64,000 nt of DNA, taken from the NCBI GenBank assembly GCA_016165875.1, contig JABBOT010000005.1, forward strand, positions 30,275,943 to 30,339,942, given 5' to 3'. Under the pieces are notes generated by a model. The model was given only the letters and a program-made list of their open reading frames with translations, was not told the origin of the DNA and did not search any database. The translations under genes were made by a program, and so were the position numbers. Position 1 is the stretch's first letter; the number at the start of each line of letters is the position of its first letter. Positions 25,001 to 35,163 of the stretch are shown one piece after another. Source of the DNA: Acanthopleura granulata. Lineage: Eukaryota > Mollusca > Polyplacophora > Chitonida > Chitonidae.

Positions 25001-27572
25001 TGGACATCTTACGTAACGTCGGATTCAGTGCACTTCATAACAGAATGGCTTCGACGATGGTGCGAAACTTTCTACGAAGTCGTAATGACCTCAGTCCCTG
25101 TTGTCGTGGATGCTTTTGCAAAAACAAACAATTTTATTATATTTCCTGCATTTGAATTGTTGTCACAGGCTTTGTTTTCATTCGGCCTGCCTCTGGAAGT
25201 TCCTTCACTTGACGAGATCACACAATATCTTCAATACTTGTCAATAATCGTCCTGCAGGGAATGATAGCTGTTAGTAAAGGCTCGCTTCTAATGACCCAG
25301 AAGATCGGAGGAATCAGGGAAGTCAGCCATATTGATACAGTGGACAGTGGAGGATTGCTGTTACACTGGCCTGCCATTTATCGTCTCATAGGTGAGGAAA
25401 TCTTCTGGAAAATGCCAAATCAAATATGATTTGATTTAACAACCTAAATGGTTGTTATGGTCAGTTTAAGTACACAATTACCTGAGGGCAAAATGACGTG
25501 ATCATTCCCATAATACACAAATCGACACATTTTACGTTCATCCTTGAGCAAATTTTAAATAAAGTTAATGCATGTATTAAGAATACAGATTGAAAGATTT
25601 GATGTCGGAAAATATTAATGTAAGTGATAAATGCTTTAAACAAACAACTCCTGATAACAAACCCCCACAAAAGGCTGAATATATAAACGAAGGTTTAAGC
25701 AAGGAATCAAGTCTCATATGAGATGAGCTCATAGGCATCAATGTTTACGATGCCACTGATGTAAGAGGGAATTAATCCACAGTTCAGTAAGAACATTCTA
25801 TTTTCATTAGTGTAACTCAAGGATTCAGACTCCTTCCGACGAAGTCCGGAAAACAATTCAAGTTTATATAATTACACACAGATGTTCGAAGAAAAGGTAC
25901 ATTATGTCTGATGTACATTGTTGTTACTTAACAATTCCTATGGTTATTTTTGCTTCCTGAAGGTCTTGTTGCCGTCGGTGGACTGGTAATGCTGGTGGGC
26001 ATGTTTCACAAATTTCTTAGAGGTATGAAATATTATGTACTGTGCAAGAAACAGACGTCAAGACAAAGATATATGCTGGCTTCCATAGACAATACATATT
26101 CGGAAGGTTTTCGGATACTTCAGTAAGCGAAATTAGTTGTATTCTGAATACCTGTTCACCTAAATTGTAAGGTTTAATCATTTTAGTATCGTTGCACACT
26201 TATATTTATTCAAATCTTTGTCTAGTTGTGTTTCATGCTATACTGGAGACTGTTTGACCGACATAGTGGATTCCAGGCTATTGGGTAGAGGATTTGTGTC
26301 AAAGCGCCGTAACCAACTGTCTGTCAGAGGAGCCATGAAGACATCATCATGATTTATCAAAGGCTATCTCGTTGGTCGACGTCATGTGTTTTATTACAAA
26401 GAAACTATTCATCTGCGTTCAAGCGTTGAGATTTGTCGTATCAACTCGAGAATGGTCGTGGGTTTTATCCAGATTTTGCATGGTGTGATATGTGGGAGGG
26501 CCTCTGACACCGCCGTAGATCATATCGTCCGTTTCATATGCCATATCAAGCTTAACTTACATTTTTTTCCAACTGCATCGCAGTATTTTCATATTACAAA
26601 TTCATATCCAATTTGTCAAACCATTGTTTGTTTTCTTACGCAGTTTCTGAAAGGTACAGGCAATGGCATGTTTCTCCAGGACAGCTTGTTTGTGTAGGTG
26701 GAATGCCAGGTCAAGAGGTTGAACCAGCCACTGAAGCCAGTCGAGATACTGTGGAACGAAGAGAAAATGTCAACCAAGCAATCAAAATTATCGCCGAGGA
26801 ATATAATGCCATTGAGCGAATAAAATCCGACCCCCACTATCACCACTTCCTTATGGAAGAAAAACAGTCGAAGACATCGGCATATTTAAAATGCCTGCGA
26901 ATGAAGGCGTCCAGAAAAGCAAGAATCGGGTTAGTCAAAGAATGTAGGACGACAAGGAAACTACAACACGCGCACATCGTGGGGTTTGTAAAGTGGATCC
27001 GGGTTGGGAACATCCGAGCTTTGGGATTAGAATACACCCCTCACGGTCATCTCAGGTCCGCTATGGCATCACCGGGAACACCATTCAGACTCGCCGAGAA
27101 GATATCTGTATTTCGGCAGATCCTCACAGCCGTGATTTTTTTGCACAATGAAATGGCAGCACACCTTAACATTCGACCGGGAAGTGTCCTGGTTTTTAAC
27201 AAGTGGAAAAGAGTTAAACTCTCGGGATTTAGTCATGTGATTAAAGTTCGTCCGGACGAGATGTGTCAGGAGTACAACCTTCATCACGTGGCCGGTCCCA
27301 TGGAAGCACTGGTGCGTATGCGGCCTTACAACCCGTACAAAGCGGACACTTGGGCGCTCGGCTCGCTGCTATTTTATATAATCACGGGAGATTTTCTCCA
27401 CGAGAAAACCAATACGCCGGTTCCAGCCATTCTGCTTCCCGCGCTTAACGAATGTGACATGCGCTACCAGAAAGCCATTCTATCTACATTGACAAGTTTG
27501 CTATTTTACGAGCCTAAACATCGCCCTGAACTCATCGATGTATTGCAGACAATAGATAATCTGGAAAAGTAA
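22086..27572 (+). CDS. Single-pass membrane pseudokinase, paralog 1, 819 aa
   Basis: Exons are 22086-22180, 23004-23186, 24199-25391, 25963-26022 and 26644-27572 (phases 2, 2, 1, 1; 2460 nt). Order: signal peptide (MFEVLRFGVAWMAILLLAG); a short Cys-containing module starting CCQ; a 398-residue helical, Leu-rich exon with no family I recognise; a membrane segment (LVAVGGLVMLVGMF, about 493-507); and a kinase-like domain (about 570-815). Kinase landmarks: the VAIK-type Lys (YLKCL, about 593) and the alpha-C Glu (VKECR, about 610) are present. The HRD loop reads HLNIRPGSVLV, so the catalytic Asp is Asn. DFG is replaced by SGF. The DxWxxG motif is present (DTWALG). It is therefore predicted to be catalytically dead and to act as a scaffold or ligand-gated allosteric partner. 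Another ATG at 22074 opens only a six-codon frame. Exon borders and phases match paralog 2. Confidence 0.85.
23190..23350 (-). mobile_element. SINE fragment in pseudokinase 1 intron 2
   Basis: Tail 'tatttatttacttgattggt', then 'aggccatggtgggaggaaac'. It begins within a few bases of the exon 2 donor. Confidence 0.8.
23480..23695 (-). mobile_element. SINE copy in pseudokinase 1 intron 2
   Basis: 'ggtgttttacgccgcactga', 'ggaaaccgggcagagccttc', 'aggctcctgggtcatt'. An internal deletion removes part of the body. Confidence 0.8.
23830..24000 (-). mobile_element. SINE fragment in pseudokinase 1 intron 2
   Basis: 'ttatttatttatttggttgg', 'tcaagaatatttcacttcta', 'ccttcccacgtacggcc'. Confidence 0.8.
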
Positions 27573-27696
27573 TGTGCGATCTATATATACACCCCTCAAA
27601 ACCACTGATTCAAAACAAAGTTTTTTTTTTCAAATTTTTTACATTGTAACAACATTATTTGCTCTGAGACACATGCAGCATTGTTTGCGTACTTGA

Positions 27697-27702
27697 AATA
27701 AA
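27697..27702 (+). terminator. Poly(A) signal of pseudokinase 1
   Basis: AATAAA 125 bases downstream of the stop codon at 27570-27572. Confidence 0.6.
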
Positions 27703-28214
27703 ATTCCGGGTAGGCTCTCTATTGCGTCAAGCCATGGCCATAATAGTTTAATTAAGCTAATAACACTGCCCTTATAAAAGTCGACTATATTCTATACAAA
27801 ACATAGACTAATGAAGTAGTTTGCAAATACCAACTATATTGGTGTAAACTCATATTTGTCGTAATAAAAATGTCCTTTTTTTGTTTTACCTGTATATACA
27901 CGGTCGAACTTCAGGGGTATGTTTTGTTTCTGTCTGAAATTTAAAATTGTCAGCTCCTAGAAATGGAAATTACAGCCATTATATTTTCCGTCCTTCCATG
28001 CCATTTGGAAACTGATTTTGGCGTTTTGATGCCTGGTCAGAAGGTAGTGACTCTGACCTTATGGAACGCATGCAACAATTGGTTCAAGGAGCTATTTTCA
28101 AGTTGTACCCGTTATACAAATAGCACCGCTGAAATCCCATGACTCGCTATGACACACAGGGTGAGGGTTCCAACCAGATTTTGACTATCAGTATTGGCAG
28201 GGGCCTACGTGGCC

Positions 28215-28455
28215 GATGTATTAGCGTGCTAGTACAGAGTAACACCTGAGTTACTCTCACCACTGCGATCGCTGTGAGTTCAAGTCCCGCTGACGCTGGT
28301 TTCCTCCTTTGTCGTACTTGGGAAGGCTCGCCAGCAACCTGCCGATGGTCGTAAGTTTTCCCCGGACTCTGCCCAGTTTCCTCCCACCATAATGCTGGCC
28401 ACCGTCATATAGGTGAGAACGGTGTAAAACACCGGTCAAATAAATAAATAAATAG
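28215..28455 (+). mobile_element. SINE copy
   Basis: B-box-like 'gtgagttcaagtcc', 'cctcccaccataatgctggc' and the tail 'caaataaataaataaatag'. Confidence 0.85.
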
Positions 28456-28614
28456 GCCTCATCATTGGCAATAAGCAGTCAACCACGCTCCTATAGCCAA
28501 CAGCGATTGGGTGAAAGACTGAAGACCAAATGAGTTGAGTTGAATTGAGTTGATGAATGGCGAGTTTAACGTTCACAGAAGACCACACGTCTAAGACAAC
28601 CGTCTTGGCGTACA

Positions 28615-28780
28615 TATGTGTTTCTCACATGTTGTAACGTTCCTCAGTGGTGTGACCTGTCAATGGTCGGTGGTTTACCCACGAGAACCCCGGTTTCTGC
28701 CACCAATAAAGCTGCCCGGCGTCGTAAATGTGAAAAAAAATCCGTAATATGGAGTTAACCAAAAATAAAATCAACCTAAA
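28615..28780 (+). mobile_element. Very degenerate SINE relative
   Basis: 'caatggtcggtggttta', 'ccggtttctgccaccaataa' and 'gtcgtaaatgtgaa' follow the order of the SINE body, with heavy divergence. Confidence 0.4.
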
Positions 28781-28896
28781 CATTTAGTTGTGCCTTGGGG
28801 ATGCGGCATGGAGACCGACGATGTCGGAGATCCGATTAAATATTAACGATCGTTTGACAAACTTTTAAAAGGATTTCACACTTGTGAAATGTAATG

Positions 28897-29426
28897 TGAC
28901 GTCAGTGAAATATGTAAGAGTCGTTTGACGGGTTTCCATTCATTCACTTGGCCGTCATCTACGTCACAAAATGGGATGCATTTTTGAAACCTGAATGGCA
29001 CGGGTCATTATAACGTCAGAACTTTCTAAAATTACAGAGAGGTCTCTCTAAAGTTTCCTGTTGTGCCGCCAAAACGCGACGTGCATTTCAGGGAAAGGCT
29101 GCATATTGTTTTAATCCCGTGAGGTGGCGCTGGCGTGAAGCCGGACCTTGAGCCATTATTACATCAAAAATTTATTATAGCGCAATCGGTTTCTACTGTA
29201 ATGTTACGCTCTCTTTGATGTGACGAAATTATGATGAGTCGGGAAATGAACATTTGACGTCAGTAAAATGACACCTTCTGCCGTACGTTTAACGGGTCCC
29301 CACTGAAAACAAACAAAAGTAGACAATGTACAAAAATGAACGTCATAATAGGTCAACGTAAAACACGATACGCTTGCGCACAAGAAAGAATGATCACAAT
29401 AAGTGTGGGAGGTTATTATGACGTCA
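28897..29426 (+). promoter_or_regulatory. Three perfect TGACGTCA sites before the second pseudokinase gene
   Basis: The sites are at 28897-28904, 29255-29262 and 29419-29426. The nearest is about 125 bases before the start codon at 29551. An AACGTCAG half-type site lies near 29012. The paralog upstream region also has two perfect copies, so a shared CREB/ATF-type input is inferred. Confidence 0.55.
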
Positions 29427-29550
29427 AAACAGATTCAGCATATATATTTTACCAATCAAAAAACTCCTTTCTCGTCACGTGATGGACTCTTAGTTACTAC
29501 GTTGCCAAGCATAGAAACAAACGAGATTCCATTCGAAATGGCGTAGCAAG

Positions 29551-32500
29551 ATGAGCTTTTTGCCTCGCGCACAACTGATTTGGTTTATTTTCCTCAGTAT
29601 TTGTGCAGCATTCATAGGATTGGTTGCTTTTATTCCCGTACATCCCAGAAAAGGCGGGGATTTTCTGTGGTAAGTATTATAAAACTTTAAATGCCTTGAT
29701 ATAGCTTGTTTCATAATGTAGTTCTCAAATGCAAACGCCCGATTTACACTGAAAGTCCTTACCACAGCCCGCGCTCGCAGCTACAACTTTGTAAAATTGC
29801 GCCATCTTTAACCTTTACCACTATTAAGCTTAGCTGCGTGTCTTCCACTCGACACTGACAAATCGCCCCCACTACAGACAGCAGGTCAGCAAAATATCGC
29901 ATAACGATCTATATTTTTTGTGACATTGAAGTAATAGTAGTTTAATTTTGACTGTGTTGATATGTGTATCCTAGAATGGCTGCTATTATTATTATTATTA
30001 TTATTATTGATTCTCATGATGTCTTGCTCTCCCTTGTACATGGGAAGGTTTGCTTACAACCTGCAGAGGGTAGTGAGTTTTCTCCCGAACCTCCCGGTTT
30101 CCTACCACCGCAATGCTGTCAGCCATGGTATAAGTAAAATATTCTTGAGAAGGACCTAAAGCACTAAACTACTAAATATATAAATTTATTTATGTTATTG
30201 CGTTATTGGTTCATATATTTGTCTTACTCATGCATGACGTTTGATTTTCGTTCAAGAGGCTCTATACTGTACACTGCTGTGGTTTTCCTTCCAGTGACCT
30301 TCAGAAAGAATCCACAACACTCTTTAGTAAAGTGGTTAATTTAAATTCGGCTCTGCTGTTTCGCCATCGGCTGTATATTGGAAAGTTTGTGTCAAGAATT
30401 CCAACATATGCTTGTTCATTGGAGTATTTCAATTACGTCTACCTACAAAGCTATTTTTAACCAAAACAAAAATCTGAAATATGATTTTAGATTTCATTAT
30501 CGGGATCTGTAACAAATCCTATAACCCTGGAGATGAATGTATCAATATTTCATCTTGCAGTACGGAATAGTGTACGCATTGTGACGAGTTTTATAATTTT
30601 GACTCGAGTCAAACAAGGCTTTGAGCCACAGGTCCGGGGAACACGGGTCAACCGCTTACTATAAATGCCTCTTCTTTGACCTCTACAGTTGCCAGGACAA
30701 CAACACTTACCTTGCGTATCGCTGGCTGTCTAATGGCGTAGGTCGAACCTACCACGTATTGGAGGAGGCTCAGCGGTTCGTTAGCGGCAGACAGATAGAG
30801 TTGTGTAGCAAACCACGCACGGGATTCTGGGAATCGCTGTTCGGACGAAATGGGTAAGATAACACGTATGAGAAATACGACACTTCCTAATATATTTTTT
30901 GTGATTTGGGTACAGCCTGCGATGCGCATGGTACTTTTAAGGTTATATGATACAATGTTTAAATCAATATTTAAAGTTTCTTACTAGTATTTTCCATCTA
31001 TGACTCTCAGAGCGTTGGATATGTCTTTTGTTTACACGTGTTTGTGTAGCTCGCGTACACAACTTGGCACATACATACATACACATATACACACATACAT
31101 ACAGACATGCATATATACATACATATACAAAGATCTTTAGGAAAGAAACATATTGAGATGCTGTTAATGCGTACCTGTGGCACACATCATGTGTATGCTT
31201 CTATTAAAAAAAAAACAATTTGATGGAGATACCACCACATTTCTTGTATGATTTTTTGCAAAATGTAATAGCTGATAGCTGGTAGTTCATCGTCATTTTG
31301 ATAATGAAAGCTAAAATATACGCAGATATTTTGAAGACAGATAATGTATCGTTTTAATGTATCGATTAGTGTAAATTTGCCAAATTTATCCATTTCTTTA
31401 CATATTGCTGACTTCATCCGTTCGTTGTATTTGATTCAGGCCTGAGGAGAATGGATTTCTAATGTCTGGAATATGTGACATCAACACGTTCCTAGCCCAG
31501 CAAAGGAGTCCAACACCTAAAAAGTGGTTCCAGGAAGCCTATGAAAAGGGCATGTGGTCAACGACTAAAAAGGTCTTACGGAAATCTTACCGGGGCTTCA
31601 AGAAGGCCTGGGCTTATTTTGTTGACGTTCCTGGTGCTGTTTTTACCTCCCCGAGTCCCAGTCCCTCGCCCACAGACGCCATCCTCAACAGTTTCTATGA
31701 ATGTGGTTTGTCCAGTAAGTTGATAACGTCGTGTATTTACCATCGTGTTCATTATGGATGCGGTAACACATAAATGGTTATACTGCCTTCAATTTGCGAC
31801 TAAAGGAAGCCACGGTACCGAACGTATATTATACATAATAGCTTTGTAAATGTGCCGCAGTTTTAATTGGTAGTGAGTTTAATTTTAAGTGGTGAGTTTG
31901 TAAAAAGTATGATATACCGAATGAACTGTAGAAATTGCATTTTTGGAATTTCAAGAAATTAACCATACCATAAATTTCTTAAAATAACCTGTAATTCGGT
32001 GTTCAGATATCTTTGGTGATGTATGCCAGTAGTTAATTACCGCCATTGTGTTTTTACTTTGTTCACATTATTTAGATTACCTTAACATTTTGGCTATTGG
32101 AAGTGGTTTATGGATGGTCTCAGTGGTAGCATACAAGCGCCTTCAGGGTAAGATTTGTATGCTATATATACATACCCAGAATATAAATTCAAATTTTTGA
32201 CGTTTATTCATCCATGCAATCGCAAATAGAGAAACTAGTACGTTAAGATCAAAGCTAATAACTTTAACTTTAACTGCCATTAATAAAGCAATCTGACATG
32301 TTAAATGCTTTCCAATTCCTTAATGTTAAGTGCTTTAATTTTTTCTATATGGTACACGTATCACCTTTACCAATCATGTTGGACAAATACAATACACAGA
32401 ATTGGCACGTCTATTTAACATTAATCTTTCGTTATTCCACCTTCACTGGACCAAGACATTATTTATTTAAGGTATCGATTCACTCTAATTTTAACTTCAA

Positions 32501-33381
32501 CTTTACCTTAATCTCGTTCAATTAATATTACAGTGACATTCCGACGAAGACGACAAACCTGGAAAGGACAATCAGAGGTGCCTTTACCCGTGCTGAAAAC
32601 GATAGTTTCCAGGTATATCGCCCACAAACTAATAAAAACTGGGCCGAATTTCCATATGTTTCACTTGATATCCAGAGAAACACACAAGGCCGTGTTCATG
32701 AAATACCTGAGAAGGAATGGCAAAAAAGAAGCGCGACAATGTCTCGTGAAAGCCTACAGGGCAACACGAAGTCTGCAGCATCCCAACATTGTGCGATTTA
32801 TCGACTGGATTGAAGGCGTCAGCTCCTGTTGCCTCGGTCTGGAGTTTGCTTACTTTGGCAATCTGAAAGAAGCCATATCAGGAGTAACTGACAATATCAC
32901 GGTCTGGAACAAAGTGTCCATCTTTCAGCAGATTCTCTCAGCGGCCACCTTCTTGCAGAAGTCCGGAATTGCACATTTGAATATCCGTCCAGGAAGCGTC
33001 CTGGTTTTCGACAAATGGTACTGCGTGAAGCTGTCCGGATTCACCCACGTCATAAAAGTGCCTCCGACGAAATTCTGCCACCGGTTTGATCTTCACCCAA
33101 TCGCCATCCCAAACGAAGCTCTGAACGGAGAGCCTTACGATGCCTTCAAAGCGGACATCTGGGGACTGGGCTCCCTTTTCTTCTACCTTCTGGTAGGAGA
33201 TTTCTTTCAAAACGAAACCAACTTGCCGCTGCGTCGTATCATTTTCCCAGTTTTGGCCGACTGTGAAAACGCCCATAAGAAGACCATCATCGTCCTGCTG
33301 GCGAGCTTATTAGCCTGTGAACCGACAAGTCGTCCGGATCTGGATGAAATCCAGAATATAATAGAGAAATTACCACTGTAA
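29551..33381 (+). CDS. Single-pass membrane pseudokinase, paralog 2, 492 aa
   Basis: Exons are 29551-29669, 30689-30853, 31440-31714, 32076-32147 and 32534-33381 (phases 2, 2, 1, 1; 1479 nt). It is homologous to the gene at 22086-27572 exon by exon: signal anchor or peptide (LIWFIFLSICAAFIGLVAF), the CCQ-starting Cys module ending in a 'LCSKPRTGFWESL' block (paralog: 'LCSKTESGLWARI'), a short 92-residue exon 3, a membrane segment (ILAIGSGLWMVSVVAY) followed by KRLQ and RRRRQ basic residues, then the kinase-like domain. The VAIK-type Lys (about 267) is kept. The alpha-C Glu is Ala (about 284). HRD is HLN (about 358-360) and DFG is SGF (about 378-380); DIWGLG is kept. This makes it a pseudokinase by four substitutions. 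Exon 3 is about 300 residues shorter than in paralog 1. No ligand or pathway can be read from the sequence. Confidence 0.87.
29970..30010 (+). repeat. (ATT)n microsatellite
   Basis: About nine ATT units in intron 1 of pseudokinase 2. Confidence 0.85.
30015..30165 (+). mobile_element. SINE fragment in pseudokinase 2 intron 1
   Basis: 'catgggaaggtttgcttaca', 'cggtttcctaccaccgcaat', 'gtaaaatattcttgagaagg'. Confidence 0.7.
31065..31135 (+). repeat. CATA-rich simple repeat
   Basis: Imperfect ACAT/ACATAT runs in intron 2 of pseudokinase 2. Confidence 0.75.
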
Positions 33382-34917
33382 TCGGAAGGTTTTTCTTCAG
33401 AATGTTCCTCAGAATATTTCTCTACGTAATGAATAATACTTGACGTTCTCTGGCTGTTAGAAAGAAACAATCCATCTCAACCAAGAACAGAACACAGCCT
33501 AATGTAATATTTAATTTTTAATGCTTGTGGATTCTGTAGAGAATACAACAAAGCAGCATTTTGTATATTTATAAGTATGTATAATAATATTTACATGTTC
33601 AGAATTTAAAGTAACTGTACTTGCTATGGTAATATAATTTGTAGCATAACTTAAATTTAAAACATCATTTTGACTGAAGTTCTCTTCGGAAGACTGTTAC
33701 AATTGAAAACACATTATATGTGATTATAAAGAAATGTACCGAAATCAATCTCATACTTGTTGCATATTATTTTTTACTTTTGACTGTCAGCTTTTTACCT
33801 GTCGCCAGGTAACAGCCAGATAAATTCCGTGTCGTATGTTTGGAACCTATATCTCGTCACGAATTTGAACATTCTGCATAATTATCGTATCAGATATACC
33901 TTCACAAGTTAGGCTAGCTCCCTTTCAGGCCGTACGTGGGTTTTCCCCGGGCACGCCCCAGTTTCCTCCCACCATAATGCTGGCTGTCGTCGTATAAGTA
34001 AAGTTTTCTTGAGTACGGCGTAAAACACGGATCAAATAAAGGAAAAAAAAATTTTTTTTACACGCTGTACCAAGGGGATCGCGGAGTTTTCTCGTGTCTG
34101 TAAACAAAGACATTGCTTCCCGACCTGAAGGCACTATGACGGAAAATTTTCCAGAGTATGCACTGAACTGGGGTAGCAATAACGCCTATTCAGCTTTTCA
34201 CAGATTTATTACAAACAGGGTTTCATCAAACTATGTGCGCAAGGATGCCTCAGTTATACCGTTAGGTTTATCTTTGAACGGAACTGGGCAAAAAGCCCAG
34301 TGAAACCCAGTACCCTTGGTACGTGGTTAACCTGACTAAAAGCCGTAGTCGAATTAGTGACAGCTGGATTACACCATGTTACTATATTGATTTATCCTTC
34401 ATGAGGCTGCATTACTCAGTTCACATTACCCCTCTCACCGCAACCCCGCCAAAACCCAGGACATTATCTACATACGCCACACATGTACTGTATCACAGCT
34501 GCAGAGAACTGAGTTCTGTACAACTTTATTTTTGTCACATTAATTGAAACTATACATTTTGGGCCCAGGCGAATTATCTTAGCATTTATTTGTTTATATA
34601 CTATCACATTGCTCTTGGTGCTTTCAAAGAAAGATAATCATGAACTGTAAGCCATACAACGTACATATCATTTTAGTGAATAAATGCATAAATCAAACCA
34701 GGGTTATTGTTGCGACGCAAGATGGATGAAAAGAGGTCAACGAACATAAAAAAAAACCCAGATACGAGCGAAAGTGGAAATGTTTAATTACATTTTCTTA
34801 AATACATATCGTGAAATATCTCGGAAAAAAGTGCAATGGACATAAATAAAATGTGATGTATACATGAACAATGATGTTGGTAACGAATGATGGTTTTGTT
34901 AATGACATGTGAAAAAG
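33382..34917. other. 3' flank of pseudokinase 2
   Basis: AT-rich sequence, with a SINE at 33910-34050. No canonical AATAAA was found before the SINE tail at about 34035. No other exon is supported. Confidence 0.45.
33910..34050 (+). mobile_element. SINE fragment
   Basis: 'ggccgtacgtgggttttccc', 'cctcccaccataatgctggc', 'ttgagtacggcgtaaaacac' and a 'caaataaagg' tail. Confidence 0.85.
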
Positions 34918-35137
34918 TCATTTATTTATTTATTTATTTGATCGGTGTTTTACGCCGTACTCCAGAATATTTCACTTATACGACGGCGGCTAGGATTATG
35001 GTGGGAGGAAGCAGAGCAGAGTCCGGTGGAAAGCCTGGGCCATCCACAGGTTCCTGGCAAACCTTTCCACGTACGGCCGGAGAGGAAGCCAGCATTAGCT
35101 GGACTTGAACTCACACCGACCGTCTGAGCCACTGGAA
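34918..35137 (-). mobile_element. SINE in the 3'UTR of the SLC22 gene, sense orientation
   Basis: A near-complete copy whose head end lies about 27 bases past the SLC22 stop codon. Its tail (TTTATTTATTTATTT on the + strand, 34921-34940) reads AATAAATAAATAAA on the transcript strand, so it could supply the poly(A) signal. Confidence 0.9.
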
Positions 35138-35163
35138 AAAGGTATAATATGGGAATGTGGTTG

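Larger units (their letters stand above)
27573..28890. other. 3' flank of pseudokinase 1 and intergenic stretch
   Basis: A canonical AATAAA is at 27697-27702, 125 bases after the stop. A SINE is at 28215-28455 and a degenerate relative is near 28615-28780. No other exon is supported. Confidence 0.55.

Noticed and set aside
26386..26643. Coding extension of pseudokinase 1 exon 5 upstream of 26644
   Set aside because: The phase and the alignment to paralog 2 (VSERYRQ against VTFRRRR) place the exon start at the acceptor at 26643.
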